Assembly: GCA_014529385.2 (NCBI GenBank)
Contig: CM043942.1
Location: 26,540,469-26,604,468, forward strand
DNA from: Adiantum capillus-veneris
Taxonomy: Eukaryota > Streptophyta > Polypodiopsida > Polypodiales > Pteridaceae
DNA: 64,000 nt
Reading direction: 5' to 3'
Made by a program: the position numbers and the translations under genes. The notes under the pieces are model-generated. The model was not told the origin of the DNA, made no database searches, and saw only the letters and a list, made by a program, of their open reading frames with translations. How positions within the stretch are numbered: position 1 is the first letter of the stretch; each line of letters opens with the position of its first letter. Below are positions 57,146 to 64,000 of the stretch, one piece after another.

Positions 57146-57282
57146 CAGGTAGGTCTCGCCACGGAAAGAACACTGAGCGCGAAGCTTCAGTGTCAAGTAG
57201 AGGAAAGATTGGTGCAGACGAGCCTTCTTCTGCTCCTCGCAACAAAACTTACAGTGGAATTATCCGCATTCGAATCGAACAA
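57127..57282 (+). CDS. Possible first exon of a host gene (52 codons)
   Basis: ATG at 57,127 opens MGQKVSTGRSRHGKNTEREA and the frame continues to RNKTYSGIIRIRIEQ. Exactly at codon 52 a strong donor CAA|GTAAGC follows, in phase 0. The peptide is basic, Ser-rich and unlike any retroelement protein in the window. The upstream sequence holds the 160-bp tandem duplication, so promoter and leader exist in two copies; the first copy start (56,967) meets a stop soon after. I cannot name the product and could not trace a second exon. This could be a gene fragment. Confidence 0.3.

Positions 57283-60203
<2,921 letters not shown>

Positions 60204-60271
<68 letters not shown>
60204..60271. repeat. (AG)~34 microsatellite
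   Basis: A purine run of about 68 bp, 116 bp before the next LTR. Confidence 0.95.
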
Positions 60272-60273
<2 letters not shown>

Positions 60274-60718
60274 ACCCGATGGGGTCCCAACCAACCCTCT
60301 CAAGGACCCCCACCACTGTTACCGATGTGGGATTTGCTTTTGATCGCGTAAATGGACTGTACACACATGCAATACCTCAAATGCAGTGTCACGTGACACA
60401 TCAAACCCTATGTGTCCGTGGACAAGCTACAGGATGATCAGGGTTTAGTCAGTCAAGTCAGTCTAGATTTAGAAGTGATCTGGCACTTTTGTGAGTCTAT
60501 TCGAATTTCGTAGACCGTGCATGCCGAGTCACTTAATATAGATGCATATCCTCTTGTTGCACATAGCATGATCATAAGCATTCCCATAAGAATCCATCAG
60601 AATCAGTTAGGGGAATTTTCCAGTGCATTTTACCTATTTTACCTATTTTTGGCATTTTTCACTTATTAATTTAAGTGACTTTCCAACAAAAGTAGGTAGG
60701 GCAATTTTGCTAAGTTTG

Positions 60719-60726
60719 TATATAAG
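60719..60726 (+). promoter_or_regulatory. TATA box of the 60.4-kb LTR
   Basis: TATATAAG lies 332 bp into the LTR, upstream of a likely transcript start near 60,750. Confidence 0.5.
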
Positions 60727-60852
60727 CAAACTAGAGCTAGCACTTTGATAGAAGAGGCAACACGAGCCAAGCTCAGCATGCAACTTCTCATCAAGACCAT
60801 GGCGGTTTTCCCCACCAAGCAGGAAGACCATCGCCAGAAAACCTCTTCCACT

Positions 60853-61042
60853 AGCGTTTTTGGAACTGCACCAACCTGGCGTTATGTATCAGCACCATCG
60901 CCAGCAAGTCACAGCATATAGCGTTTTTGCATCAGCATCCTCGCCACCAGAAACATCAGCCTAGCGTTTTTGGTCCAACTTCAGCCCCTAGCGTTTTTGG
61001 TCCCAGATTCAGCGTTTTCAGATTCAGCAAGGCAGCGTTTTT
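60853..61042 (+). repeat. Six AGCGTTTT(T) direct repeats
   Basis: Copies start at 60,853, 60,920, 60,963, 60,990, 61,011 and 61,034; four are preceded by CT, TA or similar and followed by TGG or TGC. They lie downstream of the TATA box, within the transcribed part. Confidence 0.7.
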
Positions 61043-61050
61043 CATCATCA

Positions 61051-62322
61051 GAAGACCTGCAAGATCAGCCCTAAAAAGGTAGCAGATTCGGGCTAGAAAG
61101 ACCATCAGTTTTCAGCCTAAAGAGACCTCTGTTTTCAGCCCTAAACCTGCAGATTTTCAACGACAAAAACCCACAGAAAACAACCTCAAAATTAGCATTT
61201 TTGGACTAGTCACAGATTTCAGCCCATAGTGTCATAATAATCAATATCCAATTCTCCTAAATGATTTTCTCATGTTAAAGTGATCATTTAATATGGGGAA
61301 GTGCCAGGGGAGAAAAAGCTAGAATATTGGTTAAGCTAGCAGACCGGCCACAGTAGGGATCCAAAGGAGGGAAAATAGGGATTTAAAGGGGGGGGCCATC
61401 TGCAAAAGAGCCATGTGCAACAATGGGCTTAAAAGACCCTAAGGTTCAGCCCATTAAGACTTCCAAAATGCTAAGGTTCCAAAATTCAAAGGTTGTGTCC
61501 AAAGGTCAAACTTTGGGAAAATTGGATGCTTTGTGTGTGCCCCAAAAGTCTTTAGCAATCCCTACATAGGAGGGGGCGAGCCTTGCTTGTAGGGGATGAG
61601 AGAGAAAGTCACACACACACACACAAGCTCCCTTTACACAAAGGGAATGAGGGACACGTGTCAGCTCCCTAGCCCAGATGCCCACAAGGTGTACCCAATT
61701 CCTATTGGATGGCCTTGGAGGTGGACCAATGAGAATTAGGCTAGAGTAAATCTAGTTTAATTAATTTAAAAACACTTAATAAAAGAACCAATGAGAATTA
61801 AGCTCTCTAGAAGACTATTGGACAGTCTCCCAAGGGGTCCAATGAGCATTCAGCAGCCCATGGCTTGCCTGATTCCTATTGGCCAGGAGGCAAAGGGGTC
61901 CAATGAGAGTTTAGTTGCATTTATTAATTACATAAAGCTCTCACAAAAGGGGAAAGGGGGACACATGTCAGAAGGGGGACACATGTCCTAATCGTGTTTT
62001 TGAAGAGTGATAGGAAGCCCAGGAAAGAAGGGCTTGTCCAGCCTCCCCTTGTGCCTTTTTTCACTCATTAAGAGCGGACTGTGCACTTAGTGGCCGGCCA
62101 ATCGACGTGAGGTGGGAAAAAGCAACCTTGGTGTGAGCGCAAGGCCGCCAAGGGGTGCGCCCGCGGAAAAGAGCAGAAACTCGGGTGAAGAGAAGATCCT
62201 TCTCAAACACGGTTTGCAAGCGAAAGAAAACCTCAAGAACCTCAAGACCCGCAAGAACCAAAGTTCCTTGTGAACTCAAGAACCCAAGACCACAAGAATC
62301 CACAAGAACCCACGACTTCAGA
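61051..62322 (+). other. Leader of the non-autonomous element with a CCAAT/ATTGG cluster
   Basis: No ORF. Between 61,695 and 61,904 there are five CCAAT (61,695; 61,726; 61,788; 61,839; 61,900) and three ATTGG (61,704; 61,817; 61,878). Four CCAATGAG contexts are spaced 51-62 bp. A short (AC)n lies at about 61,612-61,625. Confidence 0.55.
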
Positions 62323-63372
62323 ATGGTCATCACTCGAAGCGGAATGGATACTTCGCTTGGAGGTGATGAGCATGAGAGAGGCGAAGAAGAATTTTCCCCA
62401 CCAGGAGTTTTTTCCGACCCTCCCCCTTCCCCATCTACATCAAGGATTGCCCTAACTCCTATGGAGGCTTTGGATCAGATGTTTATGGAAAGGAAGTTAG
62501 AACGCGAAGCAAGATATGCAGAAAGAATGGCAGAAATGGAACACAGACACGCAGAAAGAAGAGCAGAAAGAGAAGTAGAAAGAGAAGCAACAAGAAAGGA
62601 AGCCATAGCAAGACAAGAACAGAGCGACCGACAAAACAAAGAGTTGTGGCGACTCTTTTCTCAAGTTCAGGCACAGATGCAAGAGATTTGGGGAAAGGAG
62701 ACTCTCTCAGTCTCTTCTTCTCCCAAGCATGACACACAGGATTTGCATGATTATGAGAAGCATGATGATGATTTGATTGACAATGATTTGCATGATGATT
62801 TGGATGATAATGATGAGCATGATGATTTGCATGATCAAGATGTGATTTCTCACAAGCATGATGAGTTGCATAAAGATGACGTGATTGTTCACAAGGATGA
62901 TGTGTTAGTGGATGCTTTTTCTAGCGAAGCTAACCTCGTTGTAGATTCGATCAATCACGAAGGACCGATCTTGGCTTCCGAGTGGAGGTCCAAAGAACCC
63001 CCACAGGACGATTCGATCATTCAGGAAGAACCGATCTTGGCTCTCGAGCCTAGGTCCAAAGAACCCTCACATGAAGTATTATGTGTTCGCATGATTGATA
63101 CGCACGCATTGTTCGAGTGTTTCATTCGTGATCGTTTCCTGTATTTTGGTCAACGTCTTTCTGTGATCCCTTTTCCTAGGCATGACATGTACGTTGAGCA
63201 CGTTCCACTCATGAATGAGCACGGATGTATGCGGATTGTTCATGAAAAGCTGAAAAGTATGCATTCAAGGAAGTCACATTCCATGTCTCTTCCTTGGCCT
63301 GACACAGTTATAGAAAGAGCACATGACAGAATGAGCACCAAGCATGGGCATTTCAGCTGTGAATTGCCATAG
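62323..63372 (+). CDS. Gag-like protein with coiled coil and His/Asp-rich region (349 aa)
   Basis: I choose ATG 62,323 (MVITRSGMDTSLGGDEHERG) because MVxTRSG openings are common in plant gag proteins. An in-frame ATG at 62,155 would add a basic, low-information stretch. Residues about 50-125 are a charged coiled coil (ERKLEREARYAERMAEMEHR ...). Residues about 140-200 are His/Asp-rich, with repeated HDDL and HDD units. Then come two copies of a 21-residue block (EGPILASEWRSKEPP and EEPILALEPRSKEPS). The C-terminal third (LFECFIRDRFLYFGQRLSVI ...) has no recognised domain. The whole frame is open, unlike its neighbours. No zinc knuckle or capsid core is evident. It may still serve packaging in trans. 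Confidence 0.55.
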   Translation: MVITRSGMDTSLGGDEHERGEEEFSPPGVFSDPPPSPSTSRIALTPMEALDQMFMERKLEREARYAERMAEMEHRHAERRAEREVEREATRKEAIARQEQSDRQNKELWRLFSQVQAQMQEIWGKETLSVSSSPKHDTQDLHDYEKHDDDLIDNDLHDDLDDNDEHDDLHDQDVISHKHDELHKDDVIVHKDDVLVDAFSSEANLVVDSINHEGPILASEWRSKEPPQDDSIIQEEPILALEPRSKEPSHEVLCVRMIDTHALFECFIRDRFLYFGQRLSVIPFPRHDMYVEHVPLMNEHGCMRIVHEKLKSMHSRKSHSMSLPWPDTVIERAHDRMSTKHGHFSCELP

Positions 63373-63815
63373 TTGATTGCTCTTGATCATAAGAGAAAGA
63401 TTCGATCTCATTGTTTGCGTGTATGTGGTGAACGGTTTGGCATTCCGTCTATTGGTTCATCTACATTGCATGCACAGTCTTTTAGGAAGACAAGATTTTT
63501 TCCACTCACCTTACATGGAATAGGTATGTTCATGTTTTTGTGTTGGAAATGGTTTCAGGAATTTTCAGCCATGGAGATTCTTGAAGAAGAAAAAAGCATG
63601 ACTCTAGACGAAGTTGAAGCATCGAAGGAGCCACAAAAGACTTTGTGTCGCTTTCGGCGCGGCCCAAAGAAGCAAGCGTTGCAGACCTTTATGAAGTTCA
63701 AGTACCGCACGACCCACACATCAGAGTGGGCCGGCGAAGAGTCCCTTCCAGGATTTCGGATGCTATTGGCGATCTCCCTCGACGCCATACAGTTCGGTAC
63801 CAGTACCTCATTTTG
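63373..63815 (+). pseudogene. Decayed 3' coding scrap of the non-autonomous element
   Basis: After TAG at 63,370 the frame reads on (LIALDHKRKIRSHCLRVCGE ...) for 147 codons. In another frame, 63,645-63,827 reads DLYEVQVPHDPHIRVGRRRV then PSRISDAIGDLPRRHTVRYQ. Neither is assignable; the second looks more protein-like and may be the end of a lost pol. Confidence 0.35.
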
Positions 63816-63827
63816 AAAAGGAGGGGA
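63815..63827 (+). promoter_or_regulatory. Polypurine tract
   Basis: GAAAAGGAGGGGA stands immediately before the 3' LTR, an ideal plus-strand primer. Confidence 0.85.
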
Positions 63828-64000
63828 TGTCACGTGACACATCCAACCCTATGTGTCCGTGGACAAGCTACAGTATGATCAGGGTTCAGTCAGTCAAGTC
63901 AGTCTAGATTTAGAAGTGATCTGGCACTTTTGTGAGTCTATTCGTAGACCGTGCATGCTTAGTCACTTAGTATAGATGCATATCCTCTGGTTGCACACAG
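63828..64000 (+). repeat. 3' LTR of the non-autonomous element (cut by the window)
   Basis: It starts TGTCACGTGACA like 60,387 and follows it to the right edge, lacking a 7-bp AATTTCG-type duplication. Confidence 0.92.

Larger units (their letters stand above)
60387..61050 (+). repeat. 5' LTR of the non-autonomous element (3' end uncertain)
   Basis: It begins TGTCACGTGACA, a perfect 12-bp palindrome with a CACGTG (G-box) core. A TATATAAG box lies at 60,719-60,726. Six AGCGTTTT copies follow it in the presumed R/U5. The right end is unknown because the 3' LTR is cut by the window. Confidence 0.65.
60387..64000 (+). mobile_element. Non-autonomous LTR element with a gag-like ORF (runs off the right edge)
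   Basis: Matching LTR starts at 60,387 and 63,828 frame it, and a textbook polypurine tract precedes the second. Within the visible part of the 3' LTR (173 bp) there are about 8 substitutions and a 7-bp indel. Inside are a long leader, one gag-like ORF and a decayed 3' scrap. Protease, RT and integrase are absent, so it is a LARD-type derivative. The family (copia or gypsy) cannot be told; a gag start MVITRSG favours gypsy. Confidence 0.8.

Noticed and set aside
62155-62322. Upstream in-frame start for the gag-like ORF
   Set aside because: The added 56 residues are Arg/Lys/Pro/Thr-rich with no pattern, whereas MVITRSG at 62,323 is a normal gag opening.

Overview
The window is nuclear DNA of a land plant with a large, repeat-rich genome. 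The evidence is degenerate Ty1/copia and Ty3/gypsy retrotransposons of plant type, initiator-Met-tRNA primer sites (TGGTATYAGAG) just inside LTRs, long (TC)n, (AC)n and (TA)n microsatellites, and no dense gene content or operon structure. The species cannot be fixed from sequence alone; a fern, lycophyte or gymnosperm would fit. No intact host gene was found; one possible first exon of a host gene lies at 57.1 kb.

Layout. 1-1.95 kb: minus-strand LTR/leader of a Gypsy relative. 2.07-10.33 kb: minus-strand relic of a large unidentified retroelement ORF, split by Copia-1 (3,446-8,569, plus) and by a short LTR (8,644-8,846). 10.33-13.06 kb: minus-strand Gypsy-2 pol. 13.38-13.73 kb: LINE scrap. 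13.73-18.57 kb: copy A of a reverse-transcriptase element that is neither copia nor gypsy (Penelope-like is my best guess). 18.57-about 30.25 kb: Gypsy-1 with LTR, leader, gag, protease, RT/RNase H, integrase and an extra 3' ORF. 31.3-32.04 kb: fragment C of the Penelope-like tail. 32.09-32.88 and 41.14-41.90 kb: an inverted pair of 0.8-kb repeats (D, D'). Between them lies a Gypsy-3 gag relic holding Copia-2 (35,084-40,108, minus). 41.9-48.5 kb: Penelope-like copy B (minus) between two direct repeats (E1, E2). 51.04-52.76 kb: a 1.7-kb internally deleted copia derivative. 55.13-56.5 kb: LINE relic. 56.8-57.3 kb: a tandemly duplicated start region of a possible host gene. 60.39 kb to the right edge: a non-autonomous LTR element with a gag-like, His/Asp-rich protein.

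How the parts relate. Almost all coding sequence is retroelement gag and pol, mostly dead. Nested insertions with target-site duplications give a relative order: Copia-2 went into Gypsy-3 gag, and Copia-1 into the unidentified minus-strand ORF. Most premature stops in Gypsy-1 are of the CAG>TAG, CGA>TGA or TGG>TAG/TGA kind, as expected from decay of methylated cytosine.

The most interesting signals are structural. First, palindromes at corresponding positions in two related Gypsy leaders keep their symmetry although the arm sequences differ. Second, hairpins with a conserved GGGTAATGG-type loop and covarying stems recur in the Penelope-like tail. Third, the Penelope-like units run tail-to-head into a second copy of their own 5' ORF. 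Fourth, Gypsy-1 has a duplicated integrase zinc-binding module and a second retropepsin-like ORF after integrase.
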